Assembly (NCBI RefSeq): GCF_000497245.1
Contig: NZ_AWTC01000006.1
Location: 124,001 to 188,000 of the forward strand
From: Sporolactobacillus laevolacticus DSM 442
GTDB taxonomy: Bacteria > Bacillota > Bacilli > Bacillales > Sporolactobacillaceae
Length of the DNA stretch: 64,000 nucleotides
Direction of reading: 5' to 3'
Every line of letters starts with the position of its first letter. Position 1 is the stretch's first letter. This document shows positions 17,644 through 26,508 of the stretch, piece by piece. Under the pieces are notes generated by a model. That model was given only the letters and a program-made list of their open reading frames with translations, was not told the origin of the DNA and made no database searches. Both the position numbers and the translations under genes were made by a program.

Positions 17644-17892
17644 TTACCATAAAAAGCCCAGTGCCACTATAGCTGCAATTGAAGCAAGGGCAATTGGAAA
17701 TCCCCAACCCCAGCCTCCCCACAAAAACAACCCGGGACCACTTAGTGAATTACCACCTGCAGATTGGATATAAACATTTCGATCGTCGACCCGAGACAAC
17801 ACACCACGATGCACAGATCCATCATGGCATCGAATTTCAACCGGTTGGTTGACAAGCCCGCAACACTGAGAATAAATCGATTGATTTGACAA
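17644..17892 (-). CDS. Small LSm-like protein with C-terminal membrane helix
   Basis: The 82-residue protein has an N-terminal module NQPVEIRCHDGSVHRGVLSR followed by VDDRNVYIQ, which resembles an LSm/Sm-like small beta-barrel. After a glycine/tryptophan-rich linker comes one hydrophobic helix (PIALASIAAIVALGF). A TTG at 17892 is the best start (GGGGC nine bases upstream) and aligns with the start of its paralogue at 20936. Function unknown; a spore or envelope role is only a guess. Confidence 0.65.
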   Translation of the reverse strand: MSNQSIYSQCCGLVNQPVEIRCHDGSVHRGVLSRVDDRNVYIQSAGGNSLSGPGLFLWGGWGWGFPIALASIAAIVALGFLW

Positions 17893-17989
17893 ATTGTACA
17901 CGCCCCATTCACAGATTGTTCTTTAGCACGATATGTTCAAGCTGCTTGATCGGAACGGCTTGTGTACTGGGTATGTATGGATTTCTCTT

Positions 17990-18307
17990 TTATAGGATTT
18001 GACGATGGCGCGTGTGATCTATGGTCTGGGCAAGAAGATTCATCACATGCTCATCTTCCTCAGAGTAATATATGACTTTGCCATCTCTGCGCGATTTAAC
18101 CAAATGCAAGTGTTTGAGAAAGCTGAGCTGATGCGATACGGTTGACTGTTGCAGTCCAAGAATTTCTGCAATTTCTGTAACAGAACATTCACTTTGTGAC
18201 AGCAAATATAGTATCCGCACACGTGTTGGATCTGAAACTGCTTTGAAAATCTGTGACACAGCGATCAGCGTCTCTTTATCCAATTCTTCTAGCTTGTGGT
18301 CAACCAT
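17990..18307 (-). CDS. czrA: ArsR/SmtB-family metal sensor, CzrA type
   Basis: The 105-residue winged-helix repressor has recognition region [22 protein letters not shown]. The last helix carries D-x-H, then H and H-x-x-H spaced exactly as in the alpha-5 zinc site of CzrA ([18 protein letters not shown]). Zn(II)/Co(II) sensing is therefore expected. No CxC arsenic site is present. No metal exporter is adjacent, so its target must lie elsewhere. It sits downstream of the ABC-F gene on the same strand, 85 bases after it. Confidence 0.8.
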   Translation of the reverse strand: MVDHKLEELDKETLIAVSQIFKAVSDPTRVRILYLLSQSECSVTEIAEILGLQQSTVSHQLSFLKHLHLVKSRRDGKVIYYSEEDEHVMNLLAQTIDHTRHRQIL

Positions 18308-18392
18308 AATATCACCCTAATCATCTTTAACACATCATTGTTTAACTGTACCAGAGCAGAAATAGAACTGTCCATTTAAGTGTACATTTTTC

Positions 18393-19943
18393 TTATTTTT
18401 TCTTTTTCATTGACCACTCTTCAATATCCCAGATCCTCGTCACCCATTCTTTATAGAATGAAGGCTCATGGCTAACCACCAATACGGTACCTTCATAATC
18501 TTCAAGTGCTTTACTTAGCGCCGCCTTAGCATCAACATCCAAATGATTAGTCGGTTCGTCAAAGATCAGCACATTGCTTTTCTGCAGCATCAGCCGTCCA
18601 ATGCGAACCTTCGTTTCTTCTCCACCGCTAAGTGTATCCATCGGTTGACGCATATGCTCTGCGAATACACCGCATTGAGCCAAATGCTGACGAAGCACCT
18701 TTTCGGGAATATCCGGGAATTGATCCATCATCCATTCAAGCGGCGTCAGATGAGGCGGTGCGGATAACTGAGAAAAATATCCAGGCAATACACGATCGCC
18801 TCTCATCATTTTACCGGAGAGCGGGGCCAGCTCACCTAATAGTGTCCTCAGCAACGTTGTTTTCCCAATACCATTGTGACCGGTAATCGCGATTTTTTCA
18901 CCGCGCACAATCTTCGCAGACATCGTCGGGAATAGCTGATGCTCATAACCAACACCTAAATCTTCCGCTGTGAAAATCAAACGAACTGGCTGGCTGCTCA
19001 CTTTGAAGTGGAACTTGGGTTTTCGAGTTTGAGCAGGCGGGTCAAGACGATCAATTCTGTTGAGCTGCTTTTCTCTGCTTTTTGCCTGTTTCGCTGTGGC
19101 AGTCCGCACTTTATTCTTTTGAATATAAGTTTCTAATTTTTTTATTTCCCTTTGTTGCTGCCTAAAAGCGATCTCCTGCTGCTCGAGACGCGCTTCGTGC
19201 TGCTTCAGAAACGACTGATAATTCCCGACATAACGGTTCAGCTGCTGGTTTTCGAGATGGTAAACATACTGAGAAATAGCATCCAAAAAGTGTGTGTCGT
19301 GGGAGATCACAATAAATGCATGCGGATAGGCATTCAGATAATTGGTCAGCCAGTCGATGTGCACGGTATCTAAATAATTGGTTGGTTCATCCAAAAGAAG
19401 CACTTCTGGTTTTTCAAGCAGCAGTTTGGCAAGACAGAGTTTCGTCAACTGTCCGCCACTCAGCTGATCGACATCTGTATCCAGCCCGATTGCTGTCAAT
19501 CCAAGTCCATCTGCCATCTCGCGGATTCGCGCGTCAATTGTGTAAAAATCATTGGCAATAAGCTGTTCCTGCAGCTGGCCGTACTGATCAATTATTTCTG
19601 GATCGGCTTCTGGTTCCTGCATGCTCACTGCAAGCTCATTCATCTTCTGTTCAGCATCAAACAACTCTTTAAAGGCATCCTGCAAGCTTGCATACACACT
19701 TTTTTCTTTTCCAAAATGCAGATGCTGCTCAATTACGCCAATTTTCAAGTCCTGTCGTGTATCCATACTGCCGCTATCCGGCAGCAACTCGCCGAGCATC
19801 AACTTCAGAAAGGTTGATTTACCCGCACCATTATGACCAACGAGGGCAATATGCTCTCCTTCCATCATACGAAAATTCATATCTTTATAAATCAGCTTAT
19901 CTCCATATGAGAAAGCCATGTTTTTTGCTTCGATCAGTAACAT
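18393..19943 (-). CDS. ABC-F ATPase (ribosome-protection/translation-factor family)
   Basis: The 516-residue protein has two ABC domains and no membrane domain. Walker A motifs are GHNGAGKST and GHNGIGKTT, signatures are LSGGQLTKL and LSGGEETKV, and Walker B motifs are VLLLDEPTNYLD and VLIFDEPTNHLD. A charged inter-domain linker follows the first ABC (about 240-300), typical of YfmM/YdiF-type ABC-F proteins that bind the ribosomal E site. The ATG at 19943 has GGGGAG upstream; a longer frame would run back into the leader. The leader holds a 12-codon peptide gene and an intrinsic terminator, as in inducible antibiotic-resistance ABC-F genes. Confidence 0.9.
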   Translation of the reverse strand: MLLIEAKNMAFSYGDKLIYKDMNFRMMEGEHIALVGHNGAGKSTFLKLMLGELLPDSGSMDTRQDLKIGVIEQHLHFGKEKSVYASLQDAFKELFDAEQKMNELAVSMQEPEADPEIIDQYGQLQEQLIANDFYTIDARIREMADGLGLTAIGLDTDVDQLSGGQLTKLCLAKLLLEKPEVLLLDEPTNYLDTVHIDWLTNYLNAYPHAFIVISHDTHFLDAISQYVYHLENQQLNRYVGNYQSFLKQHEARLEQQEIAFRQQQREIKKLETYIQKNKVRTATAKQAKSREKQLNRIDRLDPPAQTRKPKFHFKVSSQPVRLIFTAEDLGVGYEHQLFPTMSAKIVRGEKIAITGHNGIGKTTLLRTLLGELAPLSGKMMRGDRVLPGYFSQLSAPPHLTPLEWMMDQFPDIPEKVLRQHLAQCGVFAEHMRQPMDTLSGGEETKVRIGRLMLQKSNVLIFDEPTNHLDVDAKAALSKALEDYEGTVLVVSHEPSFYKEWVTRIWDIEEWSMKKKK

Positions 19944-20011
19944 ACGTACACTCCCCTTATTTGCGGCCTTCAAGAAGCGAACAGATAAGGGCCTTTTCCG
20001 AATCCATTTGA

Positions 20012-20043
20012 AAAAGGGCGAAACAATAATGCTTCGCCCTTTT
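20012..20043 (-). terminator. Attenuator terminator in the ABC-F leader
   Basis: Perfect 11-bp stem AAAAGGGCGAA / TTCGCCCTTTT with a 10-base loop and T run on the minus strand. It lies 69 bases upstream of the ABC-F start and downstream of a leader peptide gene, so it can stop transcription before the structural gene. Confidence 0.85.
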
Positions 20044-20138
20044 AGTCTGAAGATCAAACGTTAGGAGCAGAAACATCCATGATCTGTTGTCACAACTCAT
20101 TGGCCTGTTTTAAATGAAAAAGGCAGACTTCACCTGTA

Positions 20139-20177
20139 TCAGGCCATTTTAAGTTGCAGACAATCAGATAAAACCAT
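20139..20177 (-). CDS. Leader peptide upstream of the ABC-F gene
   Basis: Twelve codons (MVLSDCLQLKMA), ATG at 20177, with AGAGGAG ten bases upstream. The last codons pair with a downstream segment (TGGCCTG / CAGGCCA), so a ribosome stalled on this frame would disturb that stem and could change folding of the following terminator. The design is that of drug-sensing leader peptides ahead of resistance genes. Function is inferred. Confidence 0.6.
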   Translation of the reverse strand: MVLSDCLQLKMA

Positions 20178-20250
20178 CGATGTTTCGCTCCTCTTCATTA
20201 ATTATTTATTCTATTTTAATCCTTCATTCGTTTAAATGCAATGTCAATGG

Positions 20251-20736
20251 TCATGTTCGATTAAAGTCATACGTCAATTCAAGTTCATGTTCAATCGGAA
20301 TGCCATCGTTTCCTATTAATGGAATTGATGGTTTCAGCTTTCTCGCTTCAATAACCGCTCCAATCCTCAATCCCGATAAAGTAAAGCCCCTTTTTTGATA
20401 AAAATGCAAAGCATGCAAATTGTCGTTCGTTGTTGTCAAATAAAGGCGCCCTAAATTCTGTTCCTCAGTGGCTCGCACGATTGCTTTTAGCAAGGCCGAG
20501 CCAATACCATGATGTTCTATGAAACTGTCAAGTGATATGATTTCAATGCCTTCCGATGATTCCCTATAGGTCAGCATGCCAACGAGCTGAGTATTCTCAA
20601 ATGCAAGGAAGCCCGGCAAGTTTGTAACATCAATAAGTTCCCCATGAATGGCCATCGATCTTCCGCCCCATCTCATAACCACTTGTTTTTCAATTTCTTT
20701 CCTGTCTTTCTCACAAATCGGTCTAAACTCAGCCAT
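20251..20736 (-). CDS. GNAT-family N-acetyltransferase
   Basis: The 161-residue protein has the acetyl-CoA motif EHHGIGSALLKAIVRATEE followed by LYLTTTNDNLHALHFYQKRGF, the standard GNAT beta-bulge and helix. Substrate unknown. It ends immediately before the region that should hold the ABC-F promoter. The ATG follows GAGAGGTGA. Confidence 0.85.
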   Translation of the reverse strand: MAEFRPICEKDRKEIEKQVVMRWGGRSMAIHGELIDVTNLPGFLAFENTQLVGMLTYRESSEGIEIISLDSFIEHHGIGSALLKAIVRATEEQNLGRLYLTTTNDNLHALHFYQKRGFTLSGLRIGAVIEARKLKPSIPLIGNDGIPIEHELELTYDFNRT

Positions 20737-20935
20737 TAGTTAGTCACCTCTCGCATCAAATTCACACTTACGATCAAAAAAAGCAAAAACTTGATCATTT
20801 GCCCCGTACATCATGACAGATGCCCACCCACTTTTTCAACTCAAGCATACTGTAGGATTAGGCATTTGCTCAACGATGACTGGATGTGTTTTCAAAACTC
20901 TTGCAAACACTCAAATGATCACAGGAGGTACGAAA

Positions 20936-21307
20936 ATGTCATATCAAAACTATTGGCAAAATCTGCTCAATCAGCCTGTCGAAATTGAATGCAATGACGG
21001 CTCGGTTCATTATGGAATCATTGATTCTTTCGATCAGGAAAATGTCTATTTGAGACCTTTGGATAATGATCAGACGCCAGCAGAAACAAGAAATAATGAT
21101 GAACGATTCTTTGGTTTAGGTGTAGGTGCTCCGGCATTCTTAGGCGGATTTGCAGGAGGTTTGCTCGGCGTTGGATTAGGATCAATTATTGGTGTGAGAC
21201 CATGCCCGTATTGTCCACCTGGACCATACCCGTACGGACCAGGACCGCGACCGCCTTATTATGGCGGAGGTTTTTACGGACCGGGACCAGGACCGTTTTA
21301 CTATTAA
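20936..21307 (+). CDS. LSm-like protein with a Pro/Gly/Tyr-rich tail
   Basis: The 123-residue protein starts at the ATG with AGGAGG seven bases upstream; a longer frame from 20813 lacks a Shine-Dalgarno. The N-terminal module NQPVEIECNDGSVHYGIIDS, then FDQENVYLRP, is shared with the protein at 17644. A glycine-rich hydrophobic segment follows (FLGGFAGGLLGVGLGSIIGV), and then a low-complexity tail of PGP, PY and GGG repeats (from about 92). Such tails are common in spore-coat and surface proteins. No function is established. Confidence 0.7.
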   Translation: MSYQNYWQNLLNQPVEIECNDGSVHYGIIDSFDQENVYLRPLDNDQTPAETRNNDERFFGLGVGAPAFLGGFAGGLLGVGLGSIIGVRPCPYCPPGPYPYGPGPRPPYYGGGFYGPGPGPFYY

Positions 21308-21323
21308 ATGTCGGTCCATAACC

Positions 21324-21352
21324 GCACACCCACAACGGAGTGTGCTTTTTTT
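21324..21352 (+). terminator. Terminator of the LSm-like gene
   Basis: Stem GCACAC / GTGTGC followed by seven T. The stretch 21353-21517 shows no gene. Confidence 0.75.
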
Positions 21353-21517
21353 ACACTATAAGAATGTATAAAGATCTTTCGAATTATAGTTTAAGTGATC
21401 GGATAAAACGCCACGTCCTGTGGCATATCCAACATTAGGCCATCGTGATCGTCACAACTAAGGCTTCACCTATTTTAAAGATTTGGCAAAGCCAAGTTTT
21501 CTAATGTAATCAAAAAA

Positions 21518-21543
21518 GAAGAACCAGTCGCAACTGGTTCTTC
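21518..21543 (-). terminator. Terminator of gapN
   Basis: Perfect 11-bp stem GAAGAACCAGT / ACTGGTTCTTC with a 4-base loop and T6 on the minus strand. A-rich and T-rich flanks allow action in both directions. Confidence 0.9.
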
Positions 21544-21560
21544 CCTTTTTACATAAATCA

Positions 21561-23012
21561 TTATTTCAAGTTCAAAACGGTCACGCGTTCGCGAGACATC
21601 GACAGAAGGCTGTGGTGAATACCTTGAACGCCCATACCAGAAGCTTTGACACCAAGGAATGGGAAATGATCCGGTCCACGTTCTGTCCGGCCATTGATTT
21701 GAACTGTACCTGCTTCAACCTGTCTCGCAACGGCAAGCGCACGGTCAATGTCTTGTGTGAAGACACTAGCTTGCAGGCCGAACTCAGATTTATTGGCAAT
21801 TTCAATCGCTTCATCATCCGATTTCACACGAATGACAGGAAGTACAGGACCAAATGGTTCGATCCAGGCAACGTCCATATCTTCTGTTACATTGTCCAGC
21901 AATGTTGGATAAATCAGGTTGTTCTCACGTTTATTGCCCGTAACAAGCGTCGCATTTTTCGCAAGCGCATCGTCAATTAAGCCCTGAACAAAATCAGCAG
22001 ATTTGTCATCAATCAGCGGAACAATTGTGCTGTCCACTTCTGGTGAACCAACGGTCAATTTCTCAACCTTTGCTTTTAATCTCGAAACCAATTCATCAGC
22101 AACACGCTCGTTTACGAGCACACGCTTGATCGCCGTACAGCGTTGACCTGAATAAGAGAAAGCACCATTCATAATGCTGCTAACTGCCACATCCAGATCA
22201 GCGTCATCACAAACGATTGCCGGATCTTTTCCGCCGAGTTCAAGAACAAGCGGGATCATTGTCGTTTGTTTTGACAAGTGACGGCCAGTGCTTGAACCGC
22301 CGGTAAAGCTGATCATATTGATGCCCTTGTGTTCCACGAGGTAATCGCCAATAACCGAACCGCGGCCGGTTGTCAGGCTGAGCAACCCTTTCGGAAGTCC
22401 CGTTTTATCCAAAGCCTCAATCATTTTAATACCGCTAATTGATCCTTGTGTTGCTGGTTTGAAAATAACAGCATTACCAACCATCAATGCCGGAGCAATT
22501 TTTGAAGCTGCCAAGTTAACCGGATAGTTGAATGGCGCGATAGCAAGTACAACACCAAGAGGAGCTCTTTCAACAATACCGATTTTCTTTTGATCGCCGC
22601 CAGGGAATCCATCGCCTCTCAGGCTTTCACCATGCATATGGAGCGCTTCCTGTACGGTATAGCGAATCAAGTCTGCTGTACGGACAACTTCTTTTTGAGC
22701 GTCCTTGAATCCTTTTCCGACTTCCTGCATAATCGCTTGAGCAATTTCCTCACTGTTTTTAACCAGTTCGTCTGCCCATCGATCTAAATATTCTCCTCTG
22801 GCGCTTAAAGATAACCCAGCCCATTCCTTCTGTGCATTGTGCGCTGCAGTAATTGCATCATCCACTTCATCCTGCGTAACTGCTTGCACGTAACCAATCG
22901 TCTGTCGAAGGTAAGGGGATTGAATCGCGATGGTCTCACCAGATGAACTTTTCTTCCATTCACCTTCGAGGTAAGCCATATAGGTGGTCAATTCTGATAC
23001 GTTAGAAGCCAT
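21561..23012 (-). CDS. gapN: NADP-dependent non-phosphorylating glyceraldehyde-3-phosphate dehydrogenase
   Basis: Aldehyde dehydrogenase superfamily enzyme that oxidises G3P directly to 3-phosphoglycerate, giving NADPH and no ATP at that step. The 483-residue protein has the cofactor site FTGGSSTGRHLSKQ, catalytic Glu in VLELGGKDPAIV and catalytic Cys in SYSGQRCTAIKRVLV. The last motif and RTERGPDHFPFLGV are characteristic of GapN and separate it from general aldehyde dehydrogenases. It supplies NADPH alongside zwf (43.9 kb). A leader of roughly 260 bases with palindromes precedes it. Confidence 0.92.
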   Translation of the reverse strand: MASNVSELTTYMAYLEGEWKKSSSGETIAIQSPYLRQTIGYVQAVTQDEVDDAITAAHNAQKEWAGLSLSARGEYLDRWADELVKNSEEIAQAIMQEVGKGFKDAQKEVVRTADLIRYTVQEALHMHGESLRGDGFPGGDQKKIGIVERAPLGVVLAIAPFNYPVNLAASKIAPALMVGNAVIFKPATQGSISGIKMIEALDKTGLPKGLLSLTTGRGSVIGDYLVEHKGINMISFTGGSSTGRHLSKQTTMIPLVLELGGKDPAIVCDDADLDVAVSSIMNGAFSYSGQRCTAIKRVLVNERVADELVSRLKAKVEKLTVGSPEVDSTIVPLIDDKSADFVQGLIDDALAKNATLVTGNKRENNLIYPTLLDNVTEDMDVAWIEPFGPVLPVIRVKSDDEAIEIANKSEFGLQASVFTQDIDRALAVARQVEAGTVQINGRTERGPDHFPFLGVKASGMGVQGIHHSLLSMSRERVTVLNLK

Positions 23013-23177
23013 ACCTGTTCATTCTCCTTTTTTGCCAATTCTGTTCTTTATCGAGATTGCTGTTGCCAATCTGCAAAAGTCTAGCCGAAACAAGCACTCT
23101 CATTGGCAATTATTTTCGTTAAGCCATTTCAGCAATACAATAAGATTTTCAATGAGTACTCATCTTTTACAGGATTA

Positions 23178-23313
23178 TTTTCGCACGAAAAGCGCTTAAT
23201 TTCCAATCTTCTGCTCACTGACTGTGTGACTTTTTCGTTACTAAAAAAGCATGTAATAAAAATATTTTACCTGTTTATTATAAGGTTTTAAAGCAAATTC
23301 ATATATTTGTCAA
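23178..23313 (-). promoter_or_regulatory. Candidate gapN promoter and palindromic leader
   Basis: On the minus strand TTGACA (23308-23313), 17 bases, TAAAAC (23285-23290); a TATAAT follows at 23277-23282. Downstream are the inverted repeat TTTTCG-CA-CGAAAA (23178-23191) and the adjoining palindrome AAGCGCTT. This looks like an operator-rich leader. No riboswitch was recognised. The rest of 23314-23623 shows no convincing gene. Confidence 0.4.
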
Positions 23314-23623
23314 GAAATTAAATTCAATAGCACCTGCGTGAACAAAATCATTTTTCCTTATTCACTGATCAGGAATCGCGATAATTTTCACCCGATTACT
23401 TATAGGACATGGCTTGAGCGCCAATCTACTTCTAACCGTCGACGAACTTTCGTTTAAACACACGTTGATTTTTGAAGTCGGTGCGGATTTTAAAAAAGAT
23501 AAAATCAGAACCGGTAAGATCTATGGCGTGATCACCTAGATGCTGCTTGGCCAATTCTGCAACAGGCTTATAGAAACATCTCTATAATTTCTCACTTTTC
23601 TTTTGTTGAATAACAAATTACAG

Positions 23624-23657
23624 AGAAAGAGGCTCCTCCATTCTGGAACCTCTTTCT
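23624..23657 (-). terminator. Possible terminator after the small gene at 23.7 kb
   Basis: AGAAAGAGG / CCTCTTTCT stem with an inner TCCA/TGGA stem; the T tract is weak (TTTCTCT on the minus strand). Confidence 0.45.
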
Positions 23658-23734
23658 AATATATAGGGTATTATCATATTGAAATTAATCTAAGCATGAT
23701 CGAATCATCCGAGGTCCTCTTTACGCCAAGATCT

Positions 23735-23953
23735 CTAATAATCACTGTCCTGAGACAAACGGAACCTGTTCGCTAGTGGTGCTGCAATTAATGTAAGGAC
23801 AGCTATTGGAAGCCAAGCGACCAGCAATAGAAAAAATGCAGCGACATGCTTGGTTTGCCACGTGCGCCAAAACGGGAGAAGACCTAACATTGATCCCATG
23901 ATCAGTCCAATAATTCCGTAACACAGCCCAAATTGCAGATATGATATGAACAT
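23735..23953 (-). CDS. Small two-helix membrane protein
   Basis: The protein has about 72 residues with two hydrophobic segments (LCYGIIGLIMGSMLGLLPF and AAFFLLLVAWLPIAVLTLIA) and a short polar tail. The ATG at 23953 is chosen because GGAG lies eight bases upstream; frame extensions to 23992 lack a ribosome site. It lies downstream of dfrA on the same strand. No family was recognised. Confidence 0.55.
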   Translation of the reverse strand: MFISYLQFGLCYGIIGLIMGSMLGLLPFWRTWQTKHVAAFFLLLVAWLPIAVLTLIAAPLANRFRLSQDSDY

Positions 23954-24039
23954 TCTGATCATCTCCGTCACTCTTTTTAACAGTTTATGCAAACTGCTTA
24001 AAGAGGTGAAAGTCCATGAACTCCATGCTGGCTTTGTGA

Positions 24040-24525
24040 TTAAGCGCGCTCATACACGCAAAAAGAATGCGGGAAGATATTCTTTTGATCTAATTTTCCA
24101 GATGTGCAACTGACAAGCCGCCATTCTTCCGGATTAAAGCCCGAGAAATAGGTATCGCCATCAAACTCCGCTTCAATATGTGTGATGTAAAGCCGGTCTG
24201 TAAAGGGAAGAAACGCTTCAAAAATTCTCGCTCCTCCGATGACAAAGCATTCATGCCCATAAGACTGGCCGCTTTTTAAGAACTCATCAACCGATGAAAA
24301 GCGATCTACATGACTTTTTGTAAAATCCGGATTATGCGTCAAAACGATATTTCTTCGACCAGGCAGCGCTTTTCCAATCGAATCGAACGTTTTTCTTCCC
24401 ATAATAATGGAATGTCCAAGTGTTTTCTGCTTAAAGTAGCGCAGATCATCCGGCAAATGCCACGGAAGAGCATTATCTCGGCCAATCAGCTGATTTTGGT
24501 CCATAGCGAGCAGACATGAAATCAT
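24040..24525 (-). CDS. folA: Dihydrofolate reductase
   Basis: NADPH-dependent reduction of dihydrofolate to tetrahydrofolate. The 161-residue protein, normal for bacteria, opens with [30 protein letters not shown], which contains the catalytic acid Asp in the PWHLPDD motif. The NADPH-binding [12 protein letters not shown] and [15 protein letters not shown] follow. Its start overlaps the stop of thyA by four bases, the standard coupling that recycles the dihydrofolate made by ThyA. Confidence 0.97.
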   Translation of the reverse strand: MISCLLAMDQNQLIGRDNALPWHLPDDLRYFKQKTLGHSIIMGRKTFDSIGKALPGRRNIVLTHNPDFTKSHVDRFSSVDEFLKSGQSYGHECFVIGGARIFEAFLPFTDRLYITHIEAEFDGDTYFSGFNPEEWRLVSCTSGKLDQKNIFPHSFCVYERA

Positions 24526-25316
24526 ACCGAAACCTCTCCTTTTATTGCCGGATAAGGATGATAATCATTGAACTCAAAATCATCATAATCAAAATCAAAA
24601 ATAGATGATACAGTCCGTTTGATTTTAAGCGTCGGCAGTTTTCTCGGCTCACGTTCAAGCTGCTTTCTGACTTGATCAAGATGGTTTAGATAAATATGAG
24701 CATCGCCAAACGTATGTATAAAATCTCCGACTTTCAGTCCAGTGACATGGGCGATCATATGGGTAAGGAGCGCATAGGACGCAATATTGAAAGGAACGCC
24801 AAGAAAGATATCCGCGCTTCGCTGGTAGAGCTGGCAGCTCAAACGACCGTCATTAACGTAAAACTGAAAAAGACAATGACATGGTGGCAAAGCCATATTG
24901 GGTATATCTGACGGGTTCCATGCGGTCACAATCAGACGTCTGGAATGCGGATTGGTTTTGATTTCATGAACGACATTACTGATTTGATCAATCGTTTCGC
25001 CATTTTTTCCTGGCCACGAACGCCACTGATGCCCATATACCGGGCCAAGATCGCCTTGCTCATCCGCCCATTCGTTCCAGATACGCACACCGTGTTCCTG
25101 TAAATACTTAACATTCGTATCCCCTTTAAGAAACCAAAGCAGTTCGTAAATAATGGATTTAAAGTGCAGCTTCTTGGTTGTCATCAACGGGAATCCATCC
25201 TGAAGATTGAAGCGCATCTGATGGCCAAACACGCTGACTGTCCCCGTACCGGTACGGTCAGATTTTTCATGGCCTTCGTCTAGCACCCTTTGGCAAAGGT
25301 CTAAATACTGTTTCAC
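24522..25316 (-). CDS. thyA: Thymidylate synthase
   Basis: Converts dUMP and methylene-THF to dTMP and dihydrofolate. The 264-residue protein is the short form (as E. coli ThyA and B. subtilis ThyB). The catalytic Cys is in [13 protein letters not shown]. The folate/phosphate motifs are [16 protein letters not shown] and [20 protein letters not shown]. It is in an operon with folA. GC content and context give no sign of recent transfer. Confidence 0.97.
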   Translation of the reverse strand: MKQYLDLCQRVLDEGHEKSDRTGTGTVSVFGHQMRFNLQDGFPLMTTKKLHFKSIIYELLWFLKGDTNVKYLQEHGVRIWNEWADEQGDLGPVYGHQWRSWPGKNGETIDQISNVVHEIKTNPHSRRLIVTAWNPSDIPNMALPPCHCLFQFYVNDGRLSCQLYQRSADIFLGVPFNIASYALLTHMIAHVTGLKVGDFIHTFGDAHIYLNHLDQVRKQLEREPRKLPTLKIKRTVSSIFDFDYDDFEFNDYHPYPAIKGEVSV

Positions 25317-25391
25317 GACTCATCACTCCACTTTTCTCTTGCTGACTTATAGTTTAACATAATCTGTTCCGTTCAGAAACGACATTCACGA

Positions 25392-25414
25392 TGTCTGCCA
25401 ATTTATGGCAGACA
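25392..25414. repeat. Perfect inverted repeat between thyA and the spore operon
   Basis: TGTCTGCCA-ATTTA-TGGCAGACA, nine base pairs with a 5-base loop. No T run follows, so it may be an operator or a processed-RNA stem rather than a terminator. Confidence 0.5.
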
Positions 25415-25524
25415 CCTTTCCATACTCTCCTCATGAACCGCTCTTCTTTCATTGTGGTTAAAGCATAAAAAATACATAGGGGCATAAGCATGTTACAAGG
25501 TTTACGACACTGGAGGGAAACACG

Positions 25525-26508
25525 ATGAGCGCTGAGAACCAGCAGAGCAATCCTTTAAATCATTTACGGCATGAGCAACCGGACGCACTTATCGAAGAAT
25601 GGAATAAAATCAGGAGTACTGACCATGAACGTGCTTTGACGCTGATCAATGATCCGGGACTTGAGTTTCCTGTACTTTATATGCTACGTGATCAATTGGA
25701 AACTCGTTCGGACGACCTCGATCATCGCACTCGAATAGCATTATCGCATATACGCAATGTGCTTCATGGCGCCGATTTGGGCATCACCCATGCTGCTTCA
25801 TTTGCAAATCAGCATGATGAAGTTGTCGGATCAATGCTCTGGATTCTGCAAACCGGGTGGAAAAATATCGTTTCAACAGATTATACGCAAGTCATAGATC
25901 AGACAGCTATTAATCTCTTGCATACGTTTCATGAGAATTGGCTTAAAGAAATGGTGGATTTGGTCTTTTACCGTTATAAAAACAAGAGCCAGCGCCATTA
26001 TTTGATCAGCGCGATGTGGGAGACGGCGCAGCCCATCTGTCTCGTCTATATGTCAAATTATCTTTTATCTGATCAGACTGTTGAGAGCAATTACGCACGC
26101 CGTATGCTCTCGTTTATCCCTGAAGTACGGCACGCAGTTGATAATCCTGCAGCCTTGCTCACTTTTGAAACGTGGTATGAAGAAAATGCACATTATCTTG
26201 TTTATACAGGAGAGACCAATGATGCGGTTCCAGGAGGCCATCCGTACCGCATTCACTACAGCGCAAAGTATCTCGGTAAAACCGTTTCCCCGCTAAGCGG
26301 AGAGCCCGTTCAGACATTAATGCCGAATGAGAAAAAGAACTATTATGATTTTATTAAGCTACCACTCCGCCTCCAAACCAGCCTTTCCGCATACTCGAGC
26401 CTGCTTCGAAAACAGCAGCCGCAAATTTGGAGAGCCTGGATTATTGATCCGCTTAAAGAGCAACTGCAATCGATAAGTAACCCAGCGCACGGGGGGTATG
26501 GTCTATGA
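25525..26508 (+). CDS. Unknown protein coupled to spore transglutaminase
   Basis: The 327-residue, mostly helical soluble protein is rich in Gln and Tyr. No signal peptide or membrane helix is visible and I do not recognise a family. The ATG follows TGGAGGG. Its stop overlaps the start of tgl by four bases (ATGA), so both proteins are made from one message. That suggests a coat protein, a chaperone or a cross-linking substrate for the transglutaminase. This is inference from coupling only. Confidence 0.75.
   Translation: MSAENQQSNPLNHLRHEQPDALIEEWNKIRSTDHERALTLINDPGLEFPVLYMLRDQLETRSDDLDHRTRIALSHIRNVLHGADLGITHAASFANQHDEVVGSMLWILQTGWKNIVSTDYTQVIDQTAINLLHTFHENWLKEMVDLVFYRYKNKSQRHYLISAMWETAQPICLVYMSNYLLSDQTVESNYARRMLSFIPEVRHAVDNPAALLTFETWYEENAHYLVYTGETNDAVPGGHPYRIHYSAKYLGKTVSPLSGEPVQTLMPNEKKNYYDFIKLPLRLQTSLSAYSSLLRKQQPQIWRAWIIDPLKEQLQSISNPAHGGYGL

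Noticed and set aside
23389-23550. Open plus-strand stretch of about 53 codons (IGHGLSANLLLTVDEL...)
   Set aside because: It has no start codon with a ribosome site and no family was recognised; it may be a relic but cannot be supported.
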